64,000 nt of DNA from Pectinophora gossypiella (Eukaryota; Arthropoda; Insecta; Lepidoptera; Gelechiidae): positions 501,001 through 565,000 of the forward strand of contig NC_065425.1 of NCBI RefSeq assembly GCF_024362695.1. Reading direction: 5' to 3'. The position numbers and the translations under genes are program-made. Shown piece after piece: positions 1 to 10,086 of this stretch (its first letter is position 1; each line of letters starts with the position of its first letter). Below the pieces are notes generated by a model that made no database searches, was not told the origin of the DNA, and was given only the letters and a program-made list of their open reading frames with translations.

Positions 1-267
1 TAAAATACACTATTGTGTTGTATTATTAAACCACAGAGTAAATTCATGAAAGCAAAATCGGAAAATGTAAACTATAGTAAAAGGTAAGCGATTGAACTTT
101 TCCTTCAACTTCAACAACATAACGTATTCTCTACCCTTATCGCTTCCGGGGTAGTCAGAGAGGAAATCGCGCACGTATTTACTATAAAACATTATACTAG
201 CGCCCTGCCTCGGCTTCGCACGGATAGCCAGAGCATTATGCCTTTTTTTTTCTTACAAAGAGAAAAT

Positions 268-565
268 GAAAATGAGCTCGGTGGCGCAGCGGTAAACGCG
301 CTCGGTCTGCGATTGTTGAAGTTAAGCAACTTTCGCAAAGGCCGGTCATAGGATGGGTGACCACAAAAAAAGTTTTCATCTCGAGCTCCTCCGTGCTTCG
401 GAAGGCACTTTATGCCGTTGGTCCCGGCTGCATGAGCAGTCGTTAACAACCATCAATCCGCACTGGGCCCGCGTGATGGTTTAAGGCCCGATCTCCCTAT
501 CCATCCATAGGGAAGGCCCGTGCTCCAGCAGTGGGGACGTTAATGGGCTGGTGATGATGATGATG
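268..565 (+). mobile_element. SINE-C copy, full length, with target duplication
   Basis: A SINE with three visible parts. The tRNA-like head holds an A-box-like TGGCGCAGCGG. A 5S-rRNA-like segment follows (GAAGTTAAGCAAC at 318-330, then GGATGGGTGACC at 351-362). The body and tail end in TGGGGACGTTAATGGGCTG plus a GAT repeat. The 13-bp direct repeat ACAAAGAGAAAAT flanks it at 255-267 and 566-578, so it moved by LINE-type retroposition. Five more copies lie in the window. Bases 1-254 hold no gene; 196-232 resembles the edge of repeat T. Confidence 0.88.
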
Positions 566-581
566 ACAAAGAGAAAATACA

Positions 582-668
582 CGCACGTCGGTTCAGAGTA
601 GATCGTATTAAACCTTTTCTAAGGACATCTCCAATTTGGTCATCGTAAGTCCTTCTCGGTCTTCCTCT
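582..668 (-). mobile_element. RTE-like LINE (LINE-B) coding fragment
   Basis: On the minus strand this matches the GRGRPRRT...QIGDVLRK part of the reverse-transcriptase ORF also seen at 993-1284 and 15698-16012. It is a short 5'- and 3'-truncated fragment with no coding capacity. Confidence 0.6.
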
Positions 669-799
669 GCCAGCCCTATGTTAAAACTATAGCCAATTAT
701 AGGTTTTCGCAAATAACAACTTAATATCTATATATTATGAGATGAAAACCGCAAACTCGCTAAAAAAATTCACGCCCCACCATTTGGAACCTGCTTAGA

Positions 800-992
800 C
801 TACTCAGAAAAACCGAAACTCAGCTGGTGCCTAATATCATTAGGTCTAATATTTAACAGATCCAAATCTGTATCACCTGACAATTCATTGAGAAATTTAC
901 TAGCTCTGCATATATCATAATTTTGACGGTAATTAGTTGAAGCAATGGGAAGGAACAAAGGAGTATCAAATCTCAGACGTCTACTAGGTACT
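800..992 (-). pseudogene. CR1/Jockey-like LINE reverse-transcriptase C-terminal remnant
   Basis: The minus strand encodes an uninterrupted piece containing RRLRFDTPLFLPIAST and NYDICRASKFLNEL, the style of the region downstream of the reverse transcriptase in CR1/Jockey-like LINEs. It is fused at about 992 to an RTE-like fragment, so the apparent 75-residue ORF is a chimera of two element families. The exact family is not certain. Confidence 0.5.
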
Positions 993-1284
993 AAACCTTT
1001 ACTAACGACATCTCCAATTTGGGCCATCTAAGTCCTTCTAGGTCTTCCTCTGCCAGCCCTACCATCAACTTTTGCTTTATATACCGCTTTCGCAATTCTA
1101 TTATCCTTCATCCGCTCTACGTGTCCAAACCAACCTAACATTCCCTTCTCAATCTTAGTCACTATATCGTCTTTTACACCACATCTCTGTCTTATCACAC
1201 TGTTTCTCACTCTATCACTCAACTTACCGCATATGCTACGCAAAGACCTAATTTCTACGGCACTTATCCTATCCTTATAGTACA
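993..1284 (-). pseudogene. RTE-like LINE (LINE-B) reverse-transcriptase C-terminal remnant
   Basis: The minus strand reads SAVEIRSLRSICGK...MLGWFGHVERM...GRAGRGRPRRT, the signature of the C-terminal end of RTE-like LINE proteins (WFGHVERM then a GRGRPRR basic stretch). The frame ends in a stop right after GRPRRT, whereas the copy at 15698-16012 reads on. It abuts MITE-1 at 1285. Confidence 0.75.
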
Positions 1285-1838
1285 TATAGTTAGTGACATC
1301 GTAACGAATACTAAGGGGAATGATTCAGACCATGATGGATATCAAGTGGAACTTTCCATCGCAAAATTCGTGATTTATTTTAGTTTTTTTTAAATAATTG
1401 TCAATTCTATACTTTTGCGACGGAAAATTCCACTTGATATTAACTCAGAATAACGGCCTCTGTGGTCCAGTGGTTGAGCGTTGGGCTCACGATCCGGAGG
1501 CCCCGGGTTCGAATCCCGGTGGGGACATACCACAAAAATCACTTTGTGATCCCTAGTTTGGCTAGGACATTACAGGGTGATCACCTGATTGTTCGAAAGT
1601 AAGATGATCCGTGCTTTGGAAGGTACGTTAAGCCGTCGCTCCCGGTTACTACTTACTTATGTAAGTATTTAGTCATTACTATGCGCCATATCAGGGGCCT
1701 TTGGCGGCTCAATAATAACCCTGACATCAGGGATAATGAGGTTGGTATTCCACCTCACAACCCACACGATAAGACGAAGATAATGAGCTGATTCATCCCT
1801 CAAAGTTTTCGTTACGATGTCACTAACACTCTGTATAG
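1285..1838. mobile_element. MITE-1 copy interrupted by SINE-A
   Basis: A palindromic element. The left arm has TTAGTGACATCGTAACGAAT and ATATCAAGTGGAACTTTCC; the right arm has their reverse complements, ending CGATGTCACTAACACTCTG. No coding capacity. The right arm is split at 1453/1780 by a SINE-A insertion; without it the arm rejoins into the form seen in uninterrupted copies at 25500-25737 and 35022-35262. Confidence 0.85.
1454..1779 (+). mobile_element. SINE-A copy inside MITE-1
   Basis: A tRNA-like head (CGGCCTCTGTGGTCCAGTGG, with B box GGTTCGAATCCC), the shared SINE core with CCGTGCTTTGGAAGG, then the family tail CAGGGGCCTTTGGCGGCTC and CACACGATAAGACGAAG. A short ATAA repeat flanks it at 1450-1453 and 1780-1783. 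It is younger than the MITE it interrupts. Confidence 0.9.
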
Positions 1839-1927
1839 ATATAGTTTTGTACTAGTAAGCTAACTTCAATGCATGATATTGAACGCGGTTTGTGTGTGTT
1901 CAGTTAACAAAGGCTGCGACCGGTGGC

Positions 1928-1953
1928 AATCAAATCAAATCAAATCAAATCAA
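1928..1953. repeat. (AATCA)n microsatellite
   Basis: About five uninterrupted pentamer units. Such pentamers often mark the 3' end of a LINE insertion, but no LINE body is recognised next to it. Confidence 0.7.
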
Positions 1954-2014
1954 ACATACTTCATTTGCTTTCCGCTTGCAACTATGTCCGCGTGGACTTT
2001 GATTAACACACGCC

Positions 2015-2207
2015 GTACATATTTCATCCCTTTTTTAAATGCATTTCTCGGGAATGTGGGTTTCTTCACGGTGTTTTCCTTCACCGCTCAGCACAGGATA
2101 ATCATTTGTGATCCAAACATGAATTGGAAAACAAATTTAACAATCATTGGTTTAAGCTGGATTCGAACTTGCGACCTCAAAGTGAGAGGCAAGGGTTCTA
2201 CCGACTA
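2015..2207 (-). mobile_element. SINE-D copy (tRNA-headed), tail truncated
   Basis: On the minus strand a tRNA-like head with B-box-like GGTCGCAAGTTCGAATCCAG follows CTTGCCTCTCACTTTGAGG; then comes the body with GAAGGAAAACACCGTGAAG. The same body continues in copies at 24634-24872 and 50393-50612. It is not a functional tRNA gene: there is no complete cloverleaf, and the match continues past the tRNA length into the SINE body. Confidence 0.65.
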
Positions 2208-2326
2208 AAACTGGTAGGCACACGATAAAAAATATTAATATTTTTGTTTGGAGTGTCTGGGGAGTGACTATGTGTATTACCGGGTATTATACATTATGCC
2301 GGGTATTAATCATTATAATACATTAT

Positions 2327-2670
2327 TAATATATTAAAAAATTAAGACAGCCTCCGTGGTCTAGTCGTTAGAGCGTTTGGCTCACGATCTGAAGGTCCGC
2401 GTTCGATACCCGATTAAGGACATTGTCAAATCGCTTTGTGAGACTGTCCTTTGTTTGGTAAGGACTTTTCAGGCTTGAATCATCTGATTGTCCGAAAAAG
2501 TAAAAAGATTCCGTGCTTCCAAGGGAACGTTAAGCTGTTGGTCCCAGGCTACTAGCCTAAACACCTCCACCAACCCGCAGTCGAGCAGCGTGGTGGAGTA
2601 TGCTCCATACCCCCTCCGGTTGATTGAGGGGAGGTCTTTGCCCAGCAGTGGGACGTATATAGGCTGTTTA
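2327..2670 (+). mobile_element. SINE-B copy with 13-bp target duplication
   Basis: The tRNA-like head starts CAGCCTCCGTGGTCTAGTCG, the shared core is at about 2510-2550, and the tail ends CCCAGCAGTGGGACGTATAT then AGGCTGTT. TATAATACATTAT flanks it at 2314-2326 and 2671-2683. About 21 AT-rich bases lie between the left duplication and the head. 2684-2926 holds no recognised feature. Confidence 0.85.
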
Positions 2671-2926
2671 TATAATACATTATGCAAGCCGGTTTTGGCA
2701 GCGTCGTATGAAGATAGCTCACTATTGTAACACTGTGCAGTGTATTAGCATACAAATCACAGCTACACCACAATAGCTTTGCATAGTTCGGTAAGGAGTT
2801 TGCGTTACTGTATAATGTTGTGTATACTGCGGATTTGAATAAAGATGTATACATAATAAGAATGTTTCTACTAAGATATAACAACAGTACCTTCAGCTAT
2901 TTAGTGTTTGCCAGGTGGACCGGTGA

Positions 2927-3441
2927 CCTGGGGGGTTAAAATGGCAATATTGCAATTTGATATTTGCGCATCATCATCATCATCAGCCGTACGACGCCCA
3001 CTGCTGGGCATAGGCCTCCCCCAAGGATCTCCACGACGATCAGTCCTGCGCTGCCCGCATCCAGCGGCTTCCCGCGACCTTCACCAGATCGTCGGTCTAC
3101 CTTGTAGCGGGCCTACCCACTGAGCGTCGTCCGGCACGTGGTCGCCATTCCAGAACCCTTCCGCCCCAGCGACCATCGGTTCTCCTCGCTATGTGTCCTG
3201 CCCACTGCCACTTCATCTTTGCAATTCTCCGAGCTATGTCGGTGACTTTAGTTCTCCTGCGGATCTCCTCATTTCTGATTCGATCCAGCAGGGAAATACC
3301 GAGCATAGCTCTCTCCATTGCCCGCTGAGCCGCTGATATTTGCGCATATAAAAGTAATTGTGCAATGCAAACAAATGTCAAATAGCAATATTGCTTTCTT
3401 AGATGAATAGCTCCGATGTGACCATTTTAACCCCCTTGAAG
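2927..3441. mobile_element. Small fold-back element, interrupted by a LINE
   Basis: Perfect inverted ends GGGGGTTAAAATGG (2931-2944) and CCATTTTAACCCCC (3422-3435), with further inverted matching inside (CAATATTGC on both sides). It is split by the LINE-C insertion at 2972-3333. Non-coding. Confidence 0.65.
2972..3333 (-). pseudogene. LINE-C 3' fragment with 14-bp target duplication
   Basis: The minus strand encodes the C-terminal end of a non-LTR retrotransposon reverse transcriptase (AMLGISLLDRIRNEEIRRRT, WQWAGHIARRTDGRWG, GRRSVGRP) and ends in an ATC/GAT repeat at 2972. The target duplication TGATATTTGCGCAT is perfect at 2958-2971 and 3334-3347. The element is 5'-truncated and cannot encode a working enzyme. 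It resembles the longer copy at 32697-33020. Confidence 0.85.
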
Positions 3442-3566
3442 GTCGCGAGAAAAAGATCAATCCGGCGAGCCAAATTCGACAATCAGTGGTTTAGGCCTGT
3501 GCTGGATTCGAACCTGCGACCTCAAAGTGAGAGGCAAGCGTTCTACCAACTGGTCTACCACGGCTC
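3442..3566 (-). mobile_element. SINE-D head fragment
   Basis: On the minus strand: tRNA-like CCGTGGTAGACCAGTTGG, GTTCTACC complement, then GGTCGCAGGTTCGAATCCAG, continuing into the SINE-D body. Cut off at 3566 by SINE-C. Confidence 0.65.
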
Positions 3567-3574
3567 GCCGGTGT

Positions 3575-3868
3575 CATCATCATCATCACCAGCCCATTAA
3601 CGTCCCCACTGTTGGGGCACGGGCCTTCCCTATGGATGAATAGGGAGATCGGGCCTTAAACCACCACGCGGGCCCAGTGCGGATTGGTGGTTATTAACGA
3701 CTACTAATGCAGCCGGGACCAACGGCTTAACGTGCCTTCCGAAGCACGGAGGAGCCCGAGATGAAAACTTTTTTTTTATGGTCACCCATCCTATGACCGG
3801 CCTTTACGAAAGTTGCTTAACTTCAACAATCGCAGACCGAGCGCGTTTACCGCTGCGTCACCGAGCTC
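3575..3868 (-). mobile_element. SINE-C copy
   Basis: Full-length minus-strand copy from the CAT-repeat tail to the GAGCTC head end. GCCGGTGT at 3567-3574 is repeated at 3869-3876, giving an 8-bp target duplication. Confidence 0.88.
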
Positions 3869-5211
3869 GCCGGTGTATACATAAGTATATATCTGTACCG
3901 TCGGTGAAAAGTAATACAAGTCCAAAATTCAAGTTTTGAGAAAATCGAGTTTAAAGTTAAAAACATTCTAGCTCGCGACTTATAAGAAATAATGGAACAG
4001 AAGTTAAATGTGTCGATAGGTGATGATGGAAGGTTTCTTTTCTAATATTTAGTTATATTTAGAACCTAAACAGAAATGGTAGAGGATCAAAATAAATTAC
4101 ATGTATCAGTTGACACCAACTTTTATACTGTGTAAATTGATACAAGTCTAGTTATACCTTTTTACACACATAACTATACAAAAGTCATCGTTGATATATC
4201 ATATTTCAATTAATAATTTTACAGTCTTATTCTACAAAAAACAAAATGTCTTGGAAGAAAGTTTATTTCATAAAGTTGTAGAAAGGCAAAATTCTATTTA
4301 TTTTCTTTAAAAAGTAAAGAAACGTAACTTATATCAATTGACACAAACGATAAACTATAACGAATTTGTGTCAAGTGGTTTAACATGACTTATTTTTTCG
4401 GTTTTATTGTGTAAAATGATACATGTTTTTACGAATTTCTAGAAATAAATACATATAAAGATGGTACACGTATATATAGTGTAAGGTGGCGATATATAAG
4501 ATATTTTTGTTATGATTTTACTCTCAAAACTCATAAATAACCGGCCAAAACCACCACTGCTGCCCGCTACAAACACATTTTGTCCACTACACTACGCCCC
4601 TAATCAAAACCACTTTTTTTCCCCTCTAACAAATGAAGGTAAGAGAAATCATATTAAGACTGGTCATTAGGAATGTTTCGGGCTAGCCTGGCAGTATGGC
4701 CTGAAGATAAAGGTGATGTACCTACGTACTTTTAAACCAAAATCACACAAACCGGTAACTTCTTTCCTGTTGAAACTATTTAAAAGATCACAACTCATTC
4801 CACAATCAAAATCCCCTAAAGTAACATTCGATATTTCGAATTATCAAAATTCCCGGTCTAATGGTAGCCCGCAACATTGACAAAACGATAAACGGAGTCG
4901 AATCAATGTTGACGATAAGAATAGGTAGTGAAAATGAAGATCATTGGTTCACCTCCAAACCTATAGGTTCAACAGGGCTATCCTCAGGGTAGGTCTTATA
5001 ACCTTTACCATGGTCTGTTATGGTTAAGCTAAATGAGCTCGTTTCTGCAAAACTCTACACGTAAGCACACGTGGGGGACTTTCCGCGTATCCTAGCGTAT
5101 GGACCACTATTGTGAAGTGGGCAAACATTCCACTATATCAACATCATCCACCTGCCCTTATCCTTACTCTAGGTGGGGTCGGCACAACATGTTTGTATGG
5201 GCAAATGTCCC

Positions 5212-5278
5212 ATCTTCTTCTTCTTCTATCGTGTGGATTGTGAGGTGAATTACCAACCCCATCAACCCTGGTGTCAGG
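5212..5278 (-). mobile_element. SINE-A tail fragment
   Basis: Reverse complement of the SINE-A tail: CTTCTATCGTGTGG, GTGAGGTGAATTACCAACC and CCCTGGTGTCAGG. Head absent. Confidence 0.7.
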
Positions 5279-5483
5279 CTTATAACTTTTAATGGGCTCA
5301 GTTTTCCGCATAAACGCAAGTGGTCCATTATGCGTGCTTTTATTGAGTATGTAAGCCTACTAACTCTGTTCAGAAGCTCAAATACCTCCTGGGATTTTTA
5401 CAAACTTTGTGACCTGGTTTAATTAAGGGGTTGTGCCCGTGGCGTTGCCAATTATTTATTCTAATCTAATCTATCCTACAAGA

Positions 5484-5545
5484 TCCCACTGCTGTGCAAA
5501 GGCCTCCCCTTTTTCTTTCCATTTTTCACAGTCCTGTGCGTAATT
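5484..5545 (-). mobile_element. LINE 3'-end fragment (LINE-E type)
   Basis: Contains CCCACTGCTGTGCAAAGGCC on the plus strand, the reverse complement of the GGCCTTTGC-CAGCAGTGGG module that closes LINE-C/LINE-E proteins. Compare 25768-25955. Confidence 0.5.
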
Positions 5546-6747
5546 CTCTCTTATGTAATCAAAATACAGAAAAAATATTACTGGTGGTGCTCAAGAGTTC
5601 AGAGTAGTTATTCCCTTTATAAAAATGAGGAAGCTCGACAAATTTACACCATTCAACGTGTTTGAGAAACTGGTAATCTTCTCTTGAGAAGATGTGGCAG
5701 ATCCCGATGCTGCCGATGCCGAGCTGGATCCCAGTAGGACCTTAAACCCAAAAGTACGTACGATCATCTACGTCTGTGTAGGTTCAAAAATACCACTACC
5801 GGCGCTTGCATCAAAGATCTAACCAGCGTGTATTGAATGGTTTGCATATTAATTGGAGCTCGATAATATTTGGAGCCATTATTTCACGTCTACAACCTCC
5901 TTAGCAATAAAGGCATCGTTCAATCTGCCACCGCTTAACCTGCATGTAATCAAGAAAACTATGTAAAACAGCTATGCTTCGAGCTAAGGGAAGAAGACTA
6001 ACGACAGTTATGACAAATCTCAAATACCTCTTGACTAACCCTGCCATGGTGATAACGACGCCATGATCAGGACCCACAACTTATTGAGGTACTGTAATTA
6101 AGTACTACAAGGTGGCTATAGCAGAAAGAGAAAAAACACGGTTTGGTCTGAAGTACTTACTTAACCTATACCCATTCGCAATGCGGATCAGATATGGTTT
6201 GCTTTGGCTCTAGACAAAATGTCTTTCCATAGACAGGTTTATGCGGAGGTCACCCTAGGATACACACTGGTGGCGCATGGAATCGAACTTGTATGTATCA
6301 TTATACACGACACGTTATTGATATCCAAGATCGTATTTTCTGAAATATTTTGATATATATTAATTTATATTACTTTTCACAAAAAAATAAATTTGGTGTT
6401 TGATGTTACAACTAAAATTATATCATTAAACACGGACCGTGAGAATTCAAGGATTGCGTGTATTTTAATATATGTTGAGTTGCATTTACTTACACCAAAA
6501 TATTTGATGAAAATCTTCATTTCACTTTAATACAAGTTAAGATGAATTATGTTACACGTATTATAACAGCATGAATCCTTCACAAACAGTACTTATATCA
6601 TTGAACACAAAAATTATCTCCGTATTTATAATAGCTACAGTTACGAGAATTAGACAGAAAGAAAGAGAATTTTTTGAACATGAAGTGTGTGCTAATAACT
6701 CAAAAGTGATACAACTCGAGTTGTATTACTTTTCACCGACGGTACAG

Positions 6748-7041
6748 ATATTATTTATACTTGGCTTGTATAGACTGGCAATCTAGGTTTTCCTTTTGAC
6801 CGCAGAGGTCATCAATGCGATGCAGAGAAGCATGAAGATCGTCTCATTACCGAGTCTATTGGCCAAGTGGGGCCCGGTAAAAGTGTCGGCTTGACCGTAC
6901 CCAGGACGGGATAAATGTACCGGAAGAAGGGTCCAAATCAGTGGGTACTTATTGAGGGTAGGCAGAGACAGACAAACGATTGATGCAAAGGGAAAATGGA
7001 TTTGGAAAAGAACTATATTTGGATTATCATGTTGGGGATAA
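6748..7041. other. No recognised feature
   Basis: No coding signal and no match to the repeat families in this window. It separates the 2.9-kb TIR element from a SINE-A head. Confidence 0.5.
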
Positions 7042-7165
7042 CGGCCTCCGTGGCCCAGTGGTTTGAGTGTTGGGCTCACAATCCGGAGGTCCCGGGTTCA
7101 AATCCTGGTGGGGAGATATCACAATAAATAGTTTGGTTAGGACATTACAGGCTGATCATCTGAAG
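7042..7165 (+). mobile_element. SINE-A head, 3' truncated
   Basis: tRNA-like head with CCGGGTTCAAATCCTGGTGG, continuing to GGACATTACAGGCTGATCAT, where it stops abruptly and a family-F retroposon begins. Confidence 0.8.
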
Positions 7166-7440
7166 GACGTAATATTATGATCCCGACAACGCGATTACTC
7201 TAGCCATATAGGCAGCCAATCAGCTCGCGACACCAAACACTTCAGGACTCCGATACCGACCCCGCCGGCGTGGTCGACGATTTACCTAATTCAGCGCTTA
7301 TCGCTATCGAAACACTAGGGTCGATTAATTCTTTTCGTCGTCCTGAGCCGAGGTTTGCGCCCAACTGAGAACCTTCAGGCCTGTTGTCACAAATTTTGTA
7401 CCCGGTGAGAACCCTCAGCGCTCCTCATTTTTCCCCAATA
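7166..7440 (+). mobile_element. Retroposon F copy, poly-A end missing
   Basis: Starts GAAGGACGTAATATTATGAT and runs through GTCGACGATTT and CCTGAGCCGAGGTTTGCGCC to the GCGCTCCTCATTTTTCC region. The F family is a poly-A retroposon seen complete with 12-bp target duplications at 19164-19525 and 16539-16858. No coding region is visible in it. Confidence 0.75.
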
Positions 7441-7454
7441 CATATTAATAAATA

Positions 7455-7690
7455 TAATACATAAACTCACGCCCGTAATCCCTAATGGGGTGGGCAGAGC
7501 CACAAGTAATCAAAGACAACTTGCAGCCACTGTTGATACGATGTCGTAAGCTGGATATGATGAACCTTATGGTGATAAGGGATCAGCCTATCGCCCATAA
7601 CATTAGTCCATCATGTTAGATGACACAATCCCTCTGTCGGTTTTTACGACATGCCCGGGAATACAAGCAGCTGAACGTTTTCTATGTTTT
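7455..7690 (-). mobile_element. Repeat J copy (RTE-tailed SINE-like)
   Basis: The minus strand starts CAGCTG near 7668, passes CATGTCGTAAAAACCGACAG, and ends GGGCGTGAGTTTATG. Matches 13773-14012 and 45870-46018. Its 3' module equals the 3' end of LINE-B. Confidence 0.65.
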
Positions 7691-7747
7691 TTATTTGCTC
7701 CCAGAACAGCATAGAAGCAAAATAAAAGAAGAAGTAAATATAATAAC

Positions 7748-7932
7748 TTATTTGAAAGAATTAATCGACCCTAGTGGATCGATAGCGATAAGCGCTGATT
7801 TAGGTAAATCGTCGACCACGCCAGCGGGGTCGGTATAGGAGTCCTGAAGTGTTTGGTGTCGCGAGCTGTTTGGTTGCCTATATGGCTATAGTAATCGCGT
7901 CGTCGGGATCCTATATTACGTCCTTAGGACGT
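7748..7932 (-). mobile_element. Retroposon F fragment
   Basis: Reverse-complement copy covering the GTCGACCACGCC to TATTACGTCC part; lacks the poly-A end. 7933-8334 holds nothing recognised. Confidence 0.7.
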
Positions 7933-8334
7933 CGTTCGGAAGCCGCAACTACCAGGGGATTTGGGTGGTGCGGAGCAGAATCGAAAATAACGTTTTGAGT
8001 TAATTTGAGCCATTGGGCAATGGTTGGTAGAAGAGGATCAGCTTAACGCGTTCTGTTATTCACTTCCAGTGCAGCAGCAAGGTAAACATTCATCAAGAGA
8101 GAGGAGTAAATACATCCATTACTCTGAATTGGATTCAGTGACTTCTCCTTGTCATTGAATGCAAGAAAATAAACACGAAACAAAGATGAATGACCAGTGC
8201 AGACGCGACGAACCGTCGAAGAGCGATGTGTAGCTAAATTCTAATTAAATCTGGATAATACCATAGTCTACTTGAATCAGTTTGCTAGGAACAAATAAAC
8301 ATTTTGAATTCAGAAAATGAAGGTAACTTAATGT

Positions 8335-8545
8335 AAAAACTAGAAACCCGCCCCGGCTTCGCTCGGGTGCAATGCTGAGAAAAAAATTAAATTATTTACG
8401 ACATCACATTAAAAACCTCAAAAATAGCAATGTTTCTCCATTATTTAATGGATGTTATTATACATATAAACCTTCCTCTTGAATCACTCTGTCTATTTAA
8501 AAAAACGCATCTAACTCCGTTGCGTAGTTTTTAAGATTTAAGCGT
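8335..8545 (+). mobile_element. Repeat T fragment (CCCGGCTTCGC-type)
   Basis: Begins with CCGCCCCGGCTTCGCTCGGG, a widespread insect repeat start also seen at 30512 and 62397. Non-coding and degenerate. I cannot assign its class; Helitron-like or SINE-like are both possible. Confidence 0.45.
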
Positions 8546-8563
8546 ACATAGGGATATATTGAT

Positions 8564-8856
8564 GAGCTCGGTGGCGCAGCGGTAAACGCGCTCGGTCTGC
8601 GATTGTTGAAGTAAAGCAACTTTCGCAAAGGCCGGTCATATGATAGGTGACCGCAAAAAAAAAAAAAGTTTTCATCTCGAGCTCCTCCGTGCTTCGGAAG
8701 CCACGGTAAGCCGTTGGTCCCGGCTGCATTAGCAGTCGTTAATAACCATCAATCAACACTGGGCCCGCGTGATGGTTTAAGGCCCGATCTCCCTATCCAT
8801 CCACAGGGAAGGCCCGTGACCCAGCAGTGGGGACGTTAATGGGCTGATGATGATGA
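8564..8856 (+). mobile_element. SINE-C copy
   Basis: Head GAGCTCGGTGGCGCAGCGG, 5S-like segment with one change (GATAGGTGACC), core with CGTGCTTCGGAAGCCACGG, tail with GATGATGATGA. No clear target duplication, so one end may be eroded. Confidence 0.85.
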
Positions 8857-8995
8857 AGACCATAAGTAAAACATGTATATACCTAAATAACATATATATT
8901 ATGGATAAACATATATATTATGGTCTTATGTCATGTCAAAATATTATGATTGATAAAACATGCAAATGCCGTTTTACTGAGTTTTTATTCTATAG

Positions 8996-9040
8996 TCTCT
9001 GCTTACCCCGGTGGGAAATAGGCGTGAGTTTATGTATGTA
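8996..9040 (+). mobile_element. LINE-B 3' end fragment
   Basis: TCTCTGCTTACCCCGGTGGG followed by AAATAGGCGTGAGTTTATG, the terminal part of RTE-like LINE-B, with no upstream coding part. Confidence 0.6.
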
Positions 9041-9217
9041 TTTCATGAAATATGACCATTACAAGAAATGATCGAGCACAACAAGGAATAATCAATTCTA
9101 CGATATGGCCACGACATATATAATATTAATGTTTTATAAATTATCTTAAACTGGCTCCTATTTCTATATTAGCATTTTATAAGTTGTTGGTTTTGAATAT
9201 CTCAAGCTTATAATAAT

Positions 9218-9432
9218 ACATACATACACAAACTCACGCCTATTTCCCATCGGGGTAAGCAGAGATAACTGAATTATCTTTGCTTCGATCCTGACTTCTC
9301 CTGCTTCCTCTACATTAATTAATCGTCTCATACACGCACGCCGGTCCAGAGTAGATCGTACTGAAACATTTCTAAGAACATCTCCAATATGGTCAATGCA
9401 CGTCTTTCTAGGTCTTCCTTTGCTGTATAAGT
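9218..9432 (-). pseudogene. LINE-B C-terminal remnant
   Basis: The minus strand reads KGRPRKTCIDHIGDVL...TLDRRACMRRLINVEEA then the 3' module. This is the final segment of the RTE-like ORF, 5'-truncated just before GRPRKT. Confidence 0.7.
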
Positions 9433-9600
9433 TGTAATTTAAGTATAACATAACTTTTTCCAACACACTAGACGACATTGTAAATTAATACGTGAATAAT
9501 GTGGTTGATTGTATATGTACGTAATATGTGAAAATATCCTACACTTATTGTTATGTATAATTGTTTACTATTCCATGAAAATAAATAAATATATGTCTTA

Positions 9601-9745
9601 TTCAAATTCAAAATTCAAAAATATCTTTATTCAGTAGGTAACATAGTTACACTTTGAATCGTCAATTTTACATAACGAACGTCTCATCCGCCTAAAACTA
9701 CTGCAGCTTCTCACAACCTGTATAGCCGGGGAAAGCCTTACATTT
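9601..9745 (-). mobile_element. LINE-A 3' end
   Basis: The sense strand ends in AATAAAGATATTTTTGAATT plus a short TTTGAA repeat. It includes GCCCGGCTAT-type 3' UTR and is truncated within the UTR. Confidence 0.8.
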
Positions 9746-9760
9746 ATAAAACCACGTAAT

Positions 9761-10086
9761 CTTCTTCTATCGTGTGGGTTGTGAAGTGAATTACCAACCT
9801 CATCAACCCTGGTGTCAGGGTTACTATTGAGCCGCCAAAGGCCCCTGACATGGCTCATGTAACGACTACTTACTTACATCAGTAGTAGTAGTAACCGGGA
9901 CCAACGGCTTAACTGCGTTCCGAAGCACGGATCATCTTACTTTTTGGACAATCAGGTGATCAGCCTGTAATGTCCTAACCAAACTAGGGATTACAAAGTG
10001 ATTTTTGTGATATGTCACCACCGGGATTCGAACCCGGGACCTCCGGATCGTGAGCCCAGCGCTCAACCACTGGTCCACGGAGGTCG
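9761..10086 (-). mobile_element. SINE-A copy, full length
   Basis: All parts present on the minus strand: head at 10020-10086 with the B box, core near 9905-9940, and tail with CTTCTATCGTGTGG at 9761. Inserted next to the truncated LINE-A. 10087-10457 holds nothing recognised. Confidence 0.88.

Larger units (their letters stand above)
3893..6747. mobile_element. Non-coding 2.9-kb element with 27-bp perfect terminal inverted repeats
   Basis: The 27 bp at 3893-3919 (beginning CTGTACCGTCGGTGAAAAG) recur as an exact reverse complement at 6721-6747. Both subterminal zones carry repeats of a TGATACAA/TTGTATCA-like motif (4102, 4138, 4418, 6294, 6707). No ORF resembling a transposase is present, so it is either a non-autonomous or internally deleted DNA transposon, or a composite. 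Two older retroposon pieces lie inside (5212-5278 and 5484-5545). Class is unknown. Confidence 0.6.

Noticed and set aside
318..362. Possible 5S rRNA gene
   Set aside because: Only the internal promoter-like part matches; the rest of 5S is missing and the segment is embedded in a repeated SINE.
3490..3566. tRNA-like stretch with GGTTCGAATCCAG on the minus strand
   Set aside because: Continues into the SINE-D body and recurs at 2146-2207; no complete cloverleaf.
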